From Chondrus crispus (lineage: Eukaryota; Rhodophyta; Florideophyceae; Gigartinales; Gigartinaceae), in contig NW_005178992.1 in assembly GCF_000350225.1 (NCBI RefSeq), positions 228,755 to 292,754 of the forward strand: DNA of 64,000 nt, read 5' to 3'. The position numbers and the translations under genes are program-made. Under the pieces are notes generated by a model, which did not search any database, was not told the origin of the DNA, and was given only the letters and a program-made list of their open reading frames with translations. The first letter of the stretch is position 1. Each line of letters begins with the position of its first letter. Shown here one piece after another: positions 1 through 10,992 of this stretch.

Positions 1-19
1 TGGGGTGAGGGCTTCGGCT

Positions 20-706
20 CTAGCAACACGAGGCCCCTACCCGCGGTGGTGACGCGCACTCGGGCTTGCGAAATCGCAGGGATTGTGACCAAGCGGGCGG
101 TTCGGATCGCTTGCGGGGCCTCCTCGCGTACATCCGGCCGACTTGTTTGGTGTCCGTGCCGCCGGGAAAGGGAAGTCGGCTCCCCTCTCCGTCTATTATG
201 GCTACGGAGCCACCGTGACGAAGTTCGAGCTTCTGTCTGTCGATGTCGAAGCTGCGTACATGGGCAGCGATGAACGCGGTCCCAAGTACAACGGGAACCG
301 CGAGTTGCTCGGCCACCACGAACCGTTTCCGGAATGTCATGTTCCGAAGCCGGACTGCGAGGCGGACGACCGCCGTAAGTCGAAGCGGGTTACTTTTCGC
401 GCCCGGCAGTCGTGGTAATGGCGCGTCCCGTATTACATAGCGTGTCAAGTCGGGAGGAAGGTCGGCTTTCCTCACTAAGTAGTACCCCGAGCACGTATTG
501 ACGGCGATCGTGTGGGGTTTGAACGCGTTGCCCCCGGTGGCTATGGAGCCAAGAACGTTATAGATCTTCGAAGTCATGAGGAATACGATGCCGTCGACTT
601 CCTTGGGCGTGACCGGATCCTCGAAGTCGTTCCGCCGGGGTCGTCGTCTTCGGTTCTGGTCCCTCTTGCGTTTCCTTCCTCCCTGAATCTTGGGGCGCCC
701 GCGTAT
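20..706 (-). pseudogene. Ty3/gypsy retropepsin-like protease fragment, copy 1
   Basis: An Arg/Lys-rich N-terminus (about 30 residues) leads into a retropepsin-like domain. The typical 'LGTxFI...ID...L' end of gypsy proteases is visible (VVLGTAFIAAHVRSFDID). The catalytic Asp motif is not a clear DTG/DSG; the matching stretch reads NTCSG, so activity is doubtful. After the domain the frame is lost in the same place as in the second copy (14105-14791), so both copies descend from an already broken element. The reverse-strand start codon lies in the CACTG end of the neighbouring transposon, so the true N-terminus (gag side) is missing here. Confidence 0.75.
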
Positions 707-722
707 CACTGCGTCGGCAAAA
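707..722. repeat. CACTG terminal repeat, duplicated left end of the large CACTA-like element
   Basis: CACTGCGTCGGCAAAA, identical to 14792-14807 and the reverse complement of 30757-30772. In this copy only the left 1.9 kb of the element follows, before the duplication breaks off at 2599. Confidence 0.8.
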
Positions 723-1895
723 ACGTGAAAACAATAAAAAGTATTGTTTTAGGGCGATGGTTTTAAAGACCTTACGAAACATTGTCCAAAGGCAATGTTT
801 TTACATGGAAAACATTAATATTATTGTCCAAGGACAGTAGTTAGATTGCAATAATAACAGTACTATTGTATGTGTTGCGGTAATACATTTAGACCTATGA
901 AACATTCTCAATGTTGTCTATGAACGATACATCGTCACCTTTCTGAAACAACAGAATTTTTGTGTATGAACATTTCAAATATTGTTTAAAAGCGAGGAAA
1001 TGACTTGAAATCACAAAATTAACGAGTCAAAAATGCGCAGTTGTGCAAGGGCTGTGAGTCACAATTTCTGTAACATTTGAAGATGTCCATGGTGCCGAGG
1101 GTAGAGAGCTGTTAAGCAGACACTTGTCAGAACTCTTGACAAGGTGGGATAACGCACGTTTTTCATCAGAACAAACTGATCACATCACAAATTCAACTCA
1201 AAGCCACACACCTAACCCGTGTGTACAGTTCATGCGTCGCCGATTTGCGGTCCTGTGTCCACCTCCTAACCTAGGACGCTCTCATTCAGAAATCTAGTTG
1301 ATCGCAGGACGCTGGTGCCAATCCGCAGTATGGCCTTAAATAGCAGTTTCAGGATGTTGCAGACTCGCGCGTTGCTAAAAAATATTCGCCACCCGGGACG
1401 AAGGGGCTTATTTCTGCTAAAGAATGGCGTTTTACTGCATTGTTTATCGCGTTTGTACGGATGTGTTCGACAACCCTATGAAGTCTTTGTGGCTGTCATA
1501 TTTTGTAGACGTGACTATAACGAGGTGCATGACTAGATACTAATTTTTGCTTGACCTTATGTACCAAAGACGTGCGTCAAGTACTCATCTGTCACGAAAG
1601 AGCTGGTCTCGGCCACAGCCTGAAAGCCTCATATAATGAAGTACGGGGGTTGTACTCCGAGAGACCCGCACACGTGTTCAGAAACACATGTAGCTCTGCC
1701 CCACGCTCGACTGGATGGTTGGAGCATGGGACGCCACCGCATCGAGAATGTCTTCAGCTGTGGGAAAACAGTTTCCACAGCCTGCACCTCAGAAACCTCG
1801 CTTGGTGTGGCTGAAAGCCTCTCCGCGAACACATTCCTTACAGGATCCACTGCTTGCAGCCATGATTTTGAGAGAGGGTGATTGTACGACATGCT
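723..1895. other. AT-rich subterminal region of the CACTA-like element, no gene
   Basis: Non-coding and AT-rich near the terminus, with many short ATTGT/ACAAT motifs in either orientation (for example around 736-860). This is the arrangement expected for subterminal transposase-binding repeats of CACTA elements. ORFs overlapping 1315-1890 show no recognisable domain. Same content as 14808-15980. Confidence 0.5.
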
Positions 1896-2539
1896 TCACA
1901 GATCAAACTCTCGGCTCATTCGGACAAGGGCATCCACAGTGTCATTTCGACGCACGTATGGCACACATTTTCCAACCAACATCGCCGCCGCTGAATTCTC
2001 ATCAATCTCATCTGCAATATACAACTCCAGAAGACGAATGGCTTCATGCACCGTTACCTCTTTTCCTCCTGCTTTCCTACTTCGCACAAAAGTTTTCATA
2101 TCCGCGACAGATTCTCTGCCCATAACTGTCCATAACTATTTGCATGAGGGGAAGTTATCTTCTCGAGCTGGGTGCAAGCAGCAAGACAATTCGATTCTTG
2201 GAACGATGGCTTGAACTAAACAGTACCAGACAAGGAATGAACAGCGCGGGCCAAGTTCTCATACTCTTCCAATGTACAGTCTACCTCAGATCGAATGCTT
2301 CCCGTAGAGCTTTCTTCGAAATGTGAGTCCTCCTCTGTGTCGCTTTGTCGCGGTCTAAAGTTAGGCACCCGCTTGTGGATGAGTACCAATGTTTTCTGTC
2401 TCAAAGTATTTAGGAGACGTGCACATTGCCGTTCTGCTGTTGATCCGGACCCGATCCGAGAAAAGAATTGAACCTGCGCCACAACCATGCGCTCGATTTC
2501 TTCAACTCGAGATAAAAGCGTAGCAACTGTCCCCTCCAC
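1896..2539 (-). pseudogene. Unknown two-exon gene, duplicated 3' part
   Basis: Two reverse-strand ORFs (2539-2227 and 2125-1896) are copies of those at 16624-15981. The first is charged and coiled-coil-like (LLSRVEEIERM...) with an acidic stretch. The second is an all-helical-looking 75 residues (VHEAIRLLELYIADEIDE). A GT...AG interval between them (about 101 bases) would join them in frame. The duplication ends just upstream, so any 5' exons are missing here. I do not recognise the family. Confidence 0.4.
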
Positions 2540-2599
2540 GCTATAAATTCATGAGTTTTCTCCCGCCTCCGCATTAAAAGCATCATTCCCGCTCTGACG

Positions 2600-2984
2600 G
2601 GAAATATGTTGGAAATCTTCGACCACATGCTAAGCTCCAAGCCTGACAGATATTACACGTGTACGTCGACGAAACCTAAAATGCTTGCAAGAGCATTCTC
2701 AGGATGTTTGGTCTTCAAGGTGGACACGTGTCATAGTTGTACACGGTTGCACTTTCCTATCATTTCCGAGCATGTTTCAATTTTGGTGTTGACACGTGTA
2801 AGTTATGTACCTCGTGGCACTCTACAGTACATTCTGAACTTGTTTCATTTTTCTCGATTTGACACGTGTGTGACACGTATGACGTATGTGCCACAGTGGT
2901 TATTAACCGTAGTGTAAAATCTGTAATCTACAGTACAGTACATTCAGATATTATTGACTCTCAAACGGTCACAAATTATTAGCA
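2600..2984. promoter_or_regulatory. Region rich in CACGTG palindromes, no gene
   Basis: ACACGTGT or GACACGTGT occurs repeatedly (about 2656, 2724, 2793 and 2863) with CTACAGTAC motifs at about 2821 and 2930. The same two motif types crowd the gypsy-type LTRs elsewhere in this window (11.9, 34.2, 39.0, 44.6 and 49.7 kb), so this is probably a decayed LTR or promoter fragment. Not proven. Confidence 0.35.
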
Positions 2985-3228
2985 AGAGAGAGTGCAAGAA
3001 GGAGAGTCATTTGATTATCAACGGAGAGTGCAAGAAGGAGAGTCATTTGATTATCAACGGAGAGTGGAAGTAGGAGAGTCACTTGATTATCAACCGAGAG
3101 TGCAAGAAGGAAAGTCATTTGATTATCAACCGAGAGTGGAAGTAGGAGAGTCACTTGATTATCAACCGAGAGTGCAACAGGGAGAGTCACTTGATTATCA
3201 ACCAGTGCAGTAAGGAGAGTCACGTGAC
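2985..3228 (+). repeat. 36-bp minisatellite, six units plus a partial
   Basis: Units begin GGAGAGTC at 3001, 3037, 3073, (GGAAAGTC) 3109, 3145 and 3181, with a partial unit at 3214. Each contains TTGATTATCAAC. The period is a multiple of three, so both strands show short repetitive ORFs, but these are not genes. The array lies 40-280 bp upstream of a TATA box and may act as an enhancer array of the copia element. Confidence 0.9.
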
Positions 3229-3265
3229 CAGCCCTAATGGCTCGCATTGTATGTAGTTCGAAGAG

Positions 3266-3271
3266 TATAAG
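3266..3271 (+). promoter_or_regulatory. TATA box of the forward copia element
   Basis: TATAAG lies just downstream of the minisatellite and 1.3 kb upstream of the gag start. No second LTR copy was found in the window, so LTR boundaries cannot be set. Confidence 0.4.
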
Positions 3272-4589
3272 TAGCGCCAATAGTTGGCGACCAAGAGTAA
3301 AATGGCATCAACTTCTTTTCCCGTCAACCACCAGCAACCTTCAACCATCCTTCTTCCCTCTGCCCCGCTGACCTTTCTATATGTTATGGGCCCAGTTCAA
3401 CGCTGATCGTCGTCTTCGTTTTGGTTCAAGTTCGAGTTTCGCCGTCGTTCAAGTATCAGTTTGTTCAGCTCGTCAAGCAGAAGAAGAAGGTATCAGTTTC
3501 AGTCTCCGCTTTCGAGTTCGGGTTTTCAGTTTTTTCAGTTTTCGCCGTCGTTTCAGCACCGTTTCAGCCGATTTTTCAGTTTGGTGGTCCGTCAGTTCCC
3601 AGTTTTTGGAAATCAACTTTGTGGTCTTGCAGCTTTGTCGTGGCAGTCGTTGTGTGAGCTGTGGGTGAGCCTTCCGCTTGTCGGGAGGAAGAAAGTCCCT
3701 AGTGGCCAACGCACTGCCAAATCCTCAGTGGTCCGTCAGTTCTCAGTTTTTTGCTTTGTCGTGGCAGTCGTTGTGTGAGCTGTGGGTGAGCCTTCCGCTA
3801 GTCGGGAGGAAGAAAGTCCCTAGTGGCCAACGCACTGCCAAATCCTCAGTGGAACATACCCTCGCTCTTGGTGAAAGGCTGGTGCCATTGGAAATCTGAC
3901 TTGAGCGAGGGTCCGACCAAGAATCGTCGAGAGACGAATTACTGATCCTCGGGGAGGATCACAGTGTACTGGTCTAGTCGATCCGCACTCTGCCTTCGGG
4001 AGGTGCGTCGGCGGTGTGGGTAACGCTCTCGGTATTAGCCCTATAGGTACGACTTCGGTCCCCTGGGTGAAGAGAATACGTGCCTAAACACTGAACCTCT
4101 CACTATACGTGTATAAGGTCGCGTACCTTGATTAAGTTCGCACGGAAGAGGGTGACCCAAGGAGTGACTGTGAACAAATCACACGAGTACGACGAAGGCA
4201 GTTTCATTCTTGTGTTGTGGGAGACCCTCTGAGGCAGTACCGTATCAAGTTTGGACAAGCCGATTTAGGTTGCAGGGACCGTTCGCGGTAGTAACCAAAA
4301 GTCCTGGTTCGTCTACAGGCAAAGTTGTTGTGCTTACTCGTGGCACGTTTGATTTAGTTCACAGTCGAAAGACCCGCACTGGCCGACATATAGGGGTAGC
4401 GCCCTAAGGCATTTTTAAGAAGAATACGCTTGTTCCACTCCGCCGGGAACAAGCACCAAGAACGTTTCCGAGTAATCGCTACAAACTTCCTATACGGGTG
4501 GGCTTGCCATTGTGTTGACTATCGGTTAACGGCTTGGGATCCCGGGACGGAAGACCTTGTATACTCGAAGGGTACATCCATTCGGCGAA
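3272..4589 (+). other. Untranslated leader of the copia element with an internal tandem duplication
   Basis: No coding region is supported. A block of about 95 bp (GTCGTGGCAGTC... to ...CCTCAGTGG) at about 3638-3733 is repeated at about 3757-3853 with two or three changes, each copy preceded by a related GGTCCGTCAGTTC segment. No clear initiator-tRNA primer-binding site was found, so the LTR/leader boundary is unknown. Confidence 0.45.
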
Positions 4590-7564
4590 ATGGATGACCA
4601 AAGCTCTGGATCGGTCAGAATCGAGAAGCTGACCGCATCTAACTTTTACATCTGGAAGCAGAAAATCGAGCTACTGCTTGCTCTCCGAGATGTCGATCAA
4701 TACGTTTTTGATGATATATCGGAAAATGCGACCTCAGATGATCGCAGGAAGTGGATTCGTGGTGATGCGAAAGCAAAGGCAGTCATCGGACTCACGCTTT
4801 CTGATGACTACTTGCAACATGTGCGAGGGTGTAGCAGCGCGAAAGAGACATGGGAGGCGATTCTGAATGTGTTTGAGCGTCACACTTTGCTCAACAAACT
4901 TTCCGCCCGTCGCGACTTTTACACTGTTTCCATGCTCCCATCCGAGAAAGTGCTCGTGTTCATCAATCGTGTGAAGCAAGTTGCTGCCAGATTGCAGTCA
5001 ATGAGTGTTGAGATTGACGATAAAGAAATTGCAATGGCTGTGTTGAATGGCTTGCCTCCACGATTCGATAACTTGATTGTTGCACTTGACGCACTTGGCA
5101 ATGAGGATAAAGTGTTTGGACTCGATTTTGTGAAGAGTCGTCTGCTGCAAGAAGAGCAACGAGAAAGCATGAAGACCGCTTCTGCTTCATCATCACATCC
5201 ACCTGCACTTGTCAATCGTATGCCTATTCGACGTGATATGAGATGTACGAACTGTAATCGACATGGACACACCGCAGCACGTTGCTGGGGCAAGGATGTG
5301 AATGGGCGCCGACCAGCACCGCCAGACGGGTTCCGGTCCCGCAACCCCGGCATGAAGCCAAGTGCATTCGTATCTCGAGATGAAACTTCTACTGCTGCCT
5401 TTGCTGAAAGCGACTTTACATGCCTGCTTTCGACTTCTTCTCCCGAAAAGAAGGCAGTGAACGCAGGGTCATGGCTTGTGGATTCCGGTTGCAGTGCCCC
5501 CATTACATTTGATCGCTCTTTGTTCGTTACTTATGAACAGATGCAATCTGGATCAGTCGAGATGGGCACGAAGGCTAGAGCCAATGTCGCTGGTCGTGGT
5601 GAGGTAGAATTCTTGTTGAACGTCAATGGTAGTCCACATCCTTGCAAATTGTCCAACGTTTTGCATGTCCCTGATTTCGGATACTCGCTTCTGTCTGTTA
5701 GCCAAATCGTTTCAAAGGGCTTGCAAGTGTCATTTGAAAAAGACAAATGCATCGTTACTGCAGGACCAACTCTAGTTGCCACAGCTAGTCAAGTTGGGGA
5801 TTTATTCATACTTGATGTCATGAATGAAACTTTCTCTGCTCATGTAGTTACCTTGCAGACGCTACATGAACGAATGGCCCATGTTAACGTACAAGGAATC
5901 GCATCAATGATTCACAATAATGTGGTAAGTGGCATCAATGTTCGTCAAAGCGATGTGATCAGAGCAATGAATCGAAAGTCTGACAATCACTCTCTCGTTT
6001 GTCCTGCGTGTGTGTTCGGCAAAGCAACGCGATCAGTAATCCCGAAACAGCGATCATCGTCTCGAGCACAGAACTGTCTTGACTTGGTACATTCCGACGT
6101 TTGCGGTCCGCTCGAAGTACAGTCCATTGGTGGTTCGAGATACTTCATTACATTTGTAGATGATCACTCGAACTGGGTTGTTGTGTACACGATGCGAAAT
6201 AAATCTGAGGCCTTTGCAAAATACAAGTTGTATGAACAGTTTGCCCAAACGCACACTGGTCGCAAAGTGAAGGTGCTTCGCACTGATCGAGGGGGAGAGT
6301 ACTTGTCGACAGAATTCAAGTCATATTTGGATTCAAACGGTACACAGCACCAGCTTACCACTGCCTACACACCTGAACAAAACGGTGTTGCTGAACGTTT
6401 AAATCGAACCTTGATTGATCTTGTCCGTTCCATGCTTTCTCATAAACAGGTCAGTAAACAATTCTGGGCAGAGGCTCTTGCCACTGCAGTATATGTACGC
6501 AATCGGGTTACTTCACGGGCTTTGCCAGTTAACACGACTCCCCATCACATTTGGATGAAGTCAACTCCAAATGTTGGCCATTTGCGAGTATTTGGGTCAA
6601 AGTGTTGGTATACATTACCGAAATTAGAGCTCCGTAAGCTTGACTTGCGAGCGCGTGAAGCGATGTTTCTCGGTTATTCGCAATGCAGTAAAGCATACAA
6701 ACTTTGGGACGGAGAGTTGAGTAAAGTTGTTGTTTCACGAGATGCCAAGTTTGATGAATCGACATGTAGGATGCATGACATTCCTGCACATGAAAAAGAT
6801 TCAATCAGCTCTGGCGTTGGCGTTGTATTGCTCGGTGGCGACAATGAGAATGAAGCCGATACCCCAAATGCTAATGAGGTTGGGTCGGAAGAGGATGAAA
6901 TTTCAGGGGAGGTTATTGAAAACGAGGACACTCACTCTGTAGGTGAGAATGATGAAGATGATGTATCACCTCCCGTCGAAACTCCGAATGTCACCCCTCC
7001 AACTCCGACTCCAGCTGTACGAAGATCGTCTCGAATCAGTAGACCTCCCGGATCATGGTGGAGGAGCAACTTTGCAGCTGCTCCTCTTTCACATGCGCAT
7101 GTCGCTATTGAAGGTCCCAAGACTTTCAAACAAGCAACCCACGGTCCTAGAGCTGCATTCTGGCAAACCGGCATTGACAAAGAACTTGCATCACAGACTA
7201 AGAATCAGACCTCGAAACTTGTTCCTCGATCTGAGGCGTCAAACATCTTGACATCTCGATGGGTTTTCAATGTCAAGCAGCTGCCTGATGCAAATGGCAA
7301 TATAGTTGAGAGTGCAAAAGCCAGACTTGTTGCCCGTGGATTCCAGCAAGTGCAGGGTCTTGACTATACTGAGACATATGCCCCTGTCATAAAGTTTACG
7401 ACTATTCGTCTACTTCTTGCCTTAGTTGCTCATTACGACCTTGAACTTCATCAGATGGATGTCGTGACTGCGTTTTTGAACGGCGACTTGGATGAAGACA
7501 TCTACATGGAGCAACCCGAAGGCTGCGTTGACAAAAGCAAAGTGATCATGTGTGTAAACTTTTG
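4590..7564 (+). pseudogene. Ty1/copia polyprotein, gag-protease-integrase-RT (5' part)
   Basis: About 990 codons starting at ATG 4590. In order: a copia-type gag opening (LTASNFYIWKQKIELLL); a CCHC knuckle (CTNCNRHGHTAARC, residues about 225-240); an aspartic protease (WLVDSGCSAPIT, about residue 300); an integrase with an HHCC finger (CPACVFGKATR) and D,D,E core (HSDVCGP, RTDRGGEY, PEQNGVAERLNRT); an acidic linker; then the RT start (SRWVFNVKQ, KARLVARGFQQV, LHQMDVVTAFLNG). The frame is lost near 7540, where one base appears to be missing from an A-run; RT continues in another frame at 7550. Apart from that shift the coding sequence looks intact, so the element is fairly young. Confidence 0.93.
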
Positions 7565-8185
7565 AAAGCACTTTACGGTCTTAAACAAGCACCTCGTCAA
7601 TGGCATACCAAAGTGGATGATTTCTTACTCGGTGAATTGGGATTTGAGACTTCACGTAGTGATCCGTGCCTCTACATTAAACGCATTGGTAACACTATCA
7701 TGCTAATTGCACTTTATGTCGATGACTTGTTACTCGCTGGTAGTGATATCCATGCCATCAAATGGATGAAGGGGGAGCTTAACAAACGGTTTGAGATGAA
7801 AGACCTTAGTGAGGCAAAAGTCTGCATTGGTCTTGAGATTCAAAGAGATCGCACTATCAAGACATTGAGTCTCACTCAAACTAAGTATGCATTAAATGTG
7901 CTTGACCGTTTTAAAATGTCGACTTGTAACCCTTCTCTGACTCCAATGGAACAAGGTCGCAAAACCACGAATTCTATCGAAAACGACTCCGAAACAAAGG
8001 CACCGTATCGTGAGGCAGTCGGTTGCCTTATGTACTTGATGGTTGGCACTCGTCCAGACTTGGCATACGCCATTGGAAAGCTTTCCCAACATTCTGGAAA
8101 ATATCGCCCTTTTGTGAGAAGTATCTCACAATTACAGTTCACTAACACAAACCAGCGTCTGATAGAACAACTGCTCTTTTCATAG
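7550..8185 (+). pseudogene. Ty1/copia RT (3' part) and truncated RNase H
   Basis: Continues the polyprotein after the frameshift. CKLLKALYGLKQAPRQW and the catalytic LYVDDLLLAGS are present, followed by the RT thumb and the start of the connection region (VGTRPDLAYAIGKLSQH). From about 8112 the sequence departs from the family: the RNase H domain (TEAEY, DN motifs) and the 3' LTR are missing. The break coincides with a small hairpin, TGTGAGAAGTATCTCACA (8114-8131). The element cannot be autonomous as it stands. Confidence 0.9.
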
Positions 8186-8250
8186 AGAAACCTCAGTTCT
8201 CACTACTCTACTTGTTGAAATAGTAAGCGCGCCTAAGGGAACACCAAGAA

Positions 8251-8398
8251 GCCAGCCCCTGTGGCGTAGTGGTTAACGAAATTTTCCGGCAAATTTTTCA
8301 GACCTCGATTTTACCGTCAAAGGAGCCAGCGCCAGTGGCTTAGTGGTTAACGAGTTGTTGCGGCATACTTTTCAGACCTCACTTCTACCATCATCCTT
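8251..8398 (+). repeat. Two tandem 74-bp tRNA-like units (possible SINE head)
   Basis: Units begin at 8251 and 8325, exactly 74 bp apart, and share GTGGCGTAGTGGTTAACGA / GTGGCTTAGTGGTTAACGA. This resembles an RNA polymerase III A box (TGGCNNAGTGG). A weaker B-box-like stretch follows (CAGACCTCGATTTTACC). No acceptor-stem pairing is visible, so these are not functional tRNA genes; a tRNA-derived SINE is possible. Confidence 0.4.
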
Positions 8399-8447
8399 CC
8401 CATTTCATCTATACCAAGTATTTCTTTCCTTCCGCCCCATTTCAATA

Positions 8448-9520
8448 ATGAATCCCTTCCATGCTGTTCAGGCCCTTTCTTACATGACTAATAGACACTT
8501 TAATCATACCATCAATCATATTGATGACGAAGTCTTCTTCAACGACGGCGAAAACGATTCTAATTGCCACATTTATGACACTTTCTACAACGACGAAGGT
8601 CGCGATCAATTACGGCTATGTGCAACTTTGATTCAACCCAATTCTTTGATACCTGATCCATGATAGAAGACTACGTATAAAAACTGGAATGTTGGCAGAA
8701 GTAAACGATCACAGTATACTGTGATCGTTTACTTCTGCCAACATTTCACATCTAGCACATCCTCAGCCTTGTATACAAAGCTGAGGAGGAGCTGTTTATG
8801 ACACCGATTAAACTGAAGCATGGGCGGCATGGAACTTTACAGTTTGTTTACTTTCTGTTAAATGTTCCACATTCGAACGTGTCATCACTGGATTTCTGCG
8901 TATGATATCGGAGTATATTTATGATTTACGTGTGGCACGTGCGGAAAAAACCGACATTGTCCAAGTGTCGTCTCGAACACCGGCCATTCCCTAATGTTAA
9001 GTACACAAGATTTGCTGTTGAATTTACATTCCAGCAGAGCAACAGTCCAAGTGGAAGCGTGGCGGAGGAAAAACGTTACTCCTCAGATACGTACAAGCTG
9101 CATGGACACAAAGTAGAGGTGTCTGTAATACCTTCGGGACTTGCTATTGGATTCACGGAGCAATATCCAGGCTTCATGTCGGATCTGGACATTTTCGCCA
9201 AAACAGGCCATTTCATGCACGGGTATCTAAAAAAGGAGTGCGAGCTTTCCGATACACAGATGAAGGACTACTAATTGGATTTCAGGATGATTAGTGGGCC
9301 ATACTGGCAGACAAGGAATATTAAGGGGCAGCGGAAGATATGCGTGTGATGTCCCCGCGGTATACTCCAGCACGTGCGACACTGTCATTAGAGAATGTGG
9401 ACTACAATCCGTAAGTATCCGCAGACCGTGCCACTGTTCGGAACTACTTTGGACGAATGTGCAGTTGATGGACTGTATTTTCATACAAGTTTCACTGCGG
9501 AGAAGGATTGTACGGACACG
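8448..9520 (+). pseudogene. PIF/Harbinger-like (DDE_Tnp_4) transposase remnant
   Basis: The pieces lie in forward order but in several frames. An acidic N-terminal ORF starts at ATG 8448. A segment near 8800 (PIKLKHGRHGTLQF) resembles the family's LKHGG pre-domain. 8921-9274 carries the core (KRYSSDTYKLHGHKVEVSV followed by YPGFMSDLDIF). About 9290-9440 holds WAILADKEY and SADRATVRNYFGRM, matching the C-terminal 'DKGYxGA' and 'DRxxVExxFGR' blocks. Several stops and shifts, plus a 58-bp palindrome inserted at 8688, make it non-functional. Family assignment rests on motif pattern only. Confidence 0.7.
8688..8745. repeat. Perfect 58-bp palindrome
   Basis: Both 29-base arms match exactly around 8716/8717 (centre ACAGTA|TACTGT). 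It interrupts the transposase remnant and begins just after that remnant's first ORF ends. It could be two fused transposon ends or a very small fold-back element. Transcribed, it would form a hairpin without a loop. Confidence 0.9.
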
Positions 9521-10080
9521 TCTTCAAAGCGTGCTTCGCGTTGACTTATGCAAGTATAGGGCTCGTCTTGTTAGGTTTGAGTACGGGCAGGGCAGTACTG
9601 GTGTCAAAAACCCGCCTTGGCGTGATATAAACAAATCACACGCCGAAGAGGCGTCGTGTACAGTTTGGAAGCACGCAAAATCGCCGTGATCACATGTCAA
9701 GTGGCTCGCGTCGTGCGGTGTTCGATGACAATGACACGGAGTGGGTAGCTGCTGGTTGCGCTTCTCTTTTGTTCTACGTGGTAGCATGTCCAGAGTACTC
9801 TTCGTTGTATGCATCGAGATGTCTTTGTTTTTATTCAATAAACTCGGATAAAGTACAGTACCGTGCATTTCCTAGTGAACTGCGAGTCTTCTGCATAGTT
9901 GTGAATTTGATGCGCGCGAACTGGTTTTCCACTGTACAAGCGCATCTAACGTCCAGTATTATTATTTCTATCTGATTTTGCACATTACAGCAATAATCGC
10001 TGTTTGACTTTAGTTCACTGTACAATATTGACTCCATCCAGAAGACGCTGCATTTTTAAGAGACCGCTTTTGGCCAATTG
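9521..10080. other. No supported gene
   Basis: Only short unsupported ORFs on both strands. Possibly the 3' flank of the Harbinger-like element; no terminal repeats were recognised. Confidence 0.4.
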
Positions 10081-10084
10081 TCGC

Positions 10085-10453
10085 TCAGAAGATCTGGTGG
10101 TAGTGCGTAGGAAAGGAGAACTACTCCTTTCCTACACACCTTGCGAACCACTTCTCGTTCACTTTCTCTACAATGCCTAGAAATGCTGCTTTGAGCAGTC
10201 TTTGTCAAAAGAAGGCCGGTTTATGCGGTGTGGTAGCTACACACTAGTGAAGAAAGTGGGGCTTTCCTTCTTTGCCCTGTTATTTTTCCCTGCTACCCGC
10301 GCATTTATACTACTACCACTTCCATGTTTTGTTGACGAACTTGTGAAACAGATGGGGGGGAACCGCCGCGTATTTATTTCGTATGCGTTCAGGACAGTAC
10401 TATTTATTTCTTGACGTCTGACCAACCTGGTAAATTATTTGGCACTCCCATCA
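10085..10453 (-). repeat. 3' LTR of the reverse copia fragment
   Basis: Read on the minus strand, it begins TGATGGGAGTG directly at the end of the RNase H ORF. Its first 150 bp match the LTR-like block at 36880-37021 with scattered changes, so two related copia elements share this LTR. A 12-bp-arm hairpin (10107-10135) lies near the inner end. The exact LTR end is uncertain. Confidence 0.5.
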
Positions 10454-10992
10454 TTCTCTTCCTTGCCAAGTAATATTACTACCAAACTTTGACGTAAATA
10501 TTCAAAGCGTGTCTGTGAAAACGCCTTCGTCATCACATCTGCAATCATTATGGTTGTTGGGCAATGCTGTATACGTATTACTTTTCGCTCGACCAGCTTT
10601 TGTACAAAATGATACTGGATTTCAATGTGTTTTGTGTGTTTTTGTTTGTACGCCCAGCTTATAGTTCCTGTGTTGTCTTCGTAGATGACAGTTGGTTTCT
10701 CAGAACCATATCTTAAGTCAGGCAACATCTTACGCATGCATGTTGCTTCTTTCTCGCAGTCTGACAAAGCAATATATTCGGCTTCTGTTGATGAAAGTGC
10801 TGTGCATGTTTGTTTTCTGCTCATCCAACTGACTGTTCCAGAATGCAAACGAAAAACGATTCCACTTGTTGACTTTCCCCTGTCACTGTCACCACCCCAA
10901 TCCGCGCCTGAAAATCCAAAAACATCCGGGATACATTCCTCAGCCCTTTTGTACAACAGCCCAAAATATACTGATCCCTGAATGTACCTCAT
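10435..10992 (-). pseudogene. Ty1/copia RNase H domain
   Basis: This ORF carries the copia RNase H signature: FGFSGADWGGD, WMSRKQTCTALSSTEAEYIAL, the DNTGTISWAYKQKH segment, HIEIQYHFVQKLV and a terminal 'IADVMTKAF' motif. It is the 3' end of the element whose RT lies at 11000-12562 on the same strand. The stop codon falls inside the start of the LTR, as is usual in this family. Confidence 0.88.

Larger units (their letters stand above)
1..2599 (+). repeat. Direct duplication, copy 1 (matches 14086-16684)
   Basis: This block repeats at 14086-16684 in the same orientation, 14085 bases downstream. The only difference I found is T396 versus C14481. It ends sharply at 2599/16684, after which the two copies are unrelated. 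It may extend left beyond the window. It contains the end of a gypsy protease region (1-706), the CACTG end of the large DNA transposon (707 onward) and two exon-like ORFs. Because it spans the junction between two different elements, it is a segmental duplication made after the transposon inserted, or an assembly duplication, and not a transposed unit. Confidence 0.95.

Noticed and set aside
2992-3280. Repeated ORFs on both strands and a CRISPR-like appearance of the 36-bp array
   Set aside because: Units are contiguous with no unique spacers, and the ORFs exist only because the period is divisible by three.
8251-8398. Functional tRNA genes
   Set aside because: No acceptor-stem pairing and a degenerate B box.
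10685-10981. Forward ORF over copia RNase H, and similar antisense ORFs over 4734-7180, 58640-59756 and 61619-62383
   Set aside because: Antisense shadows of recognised transposon proteins.
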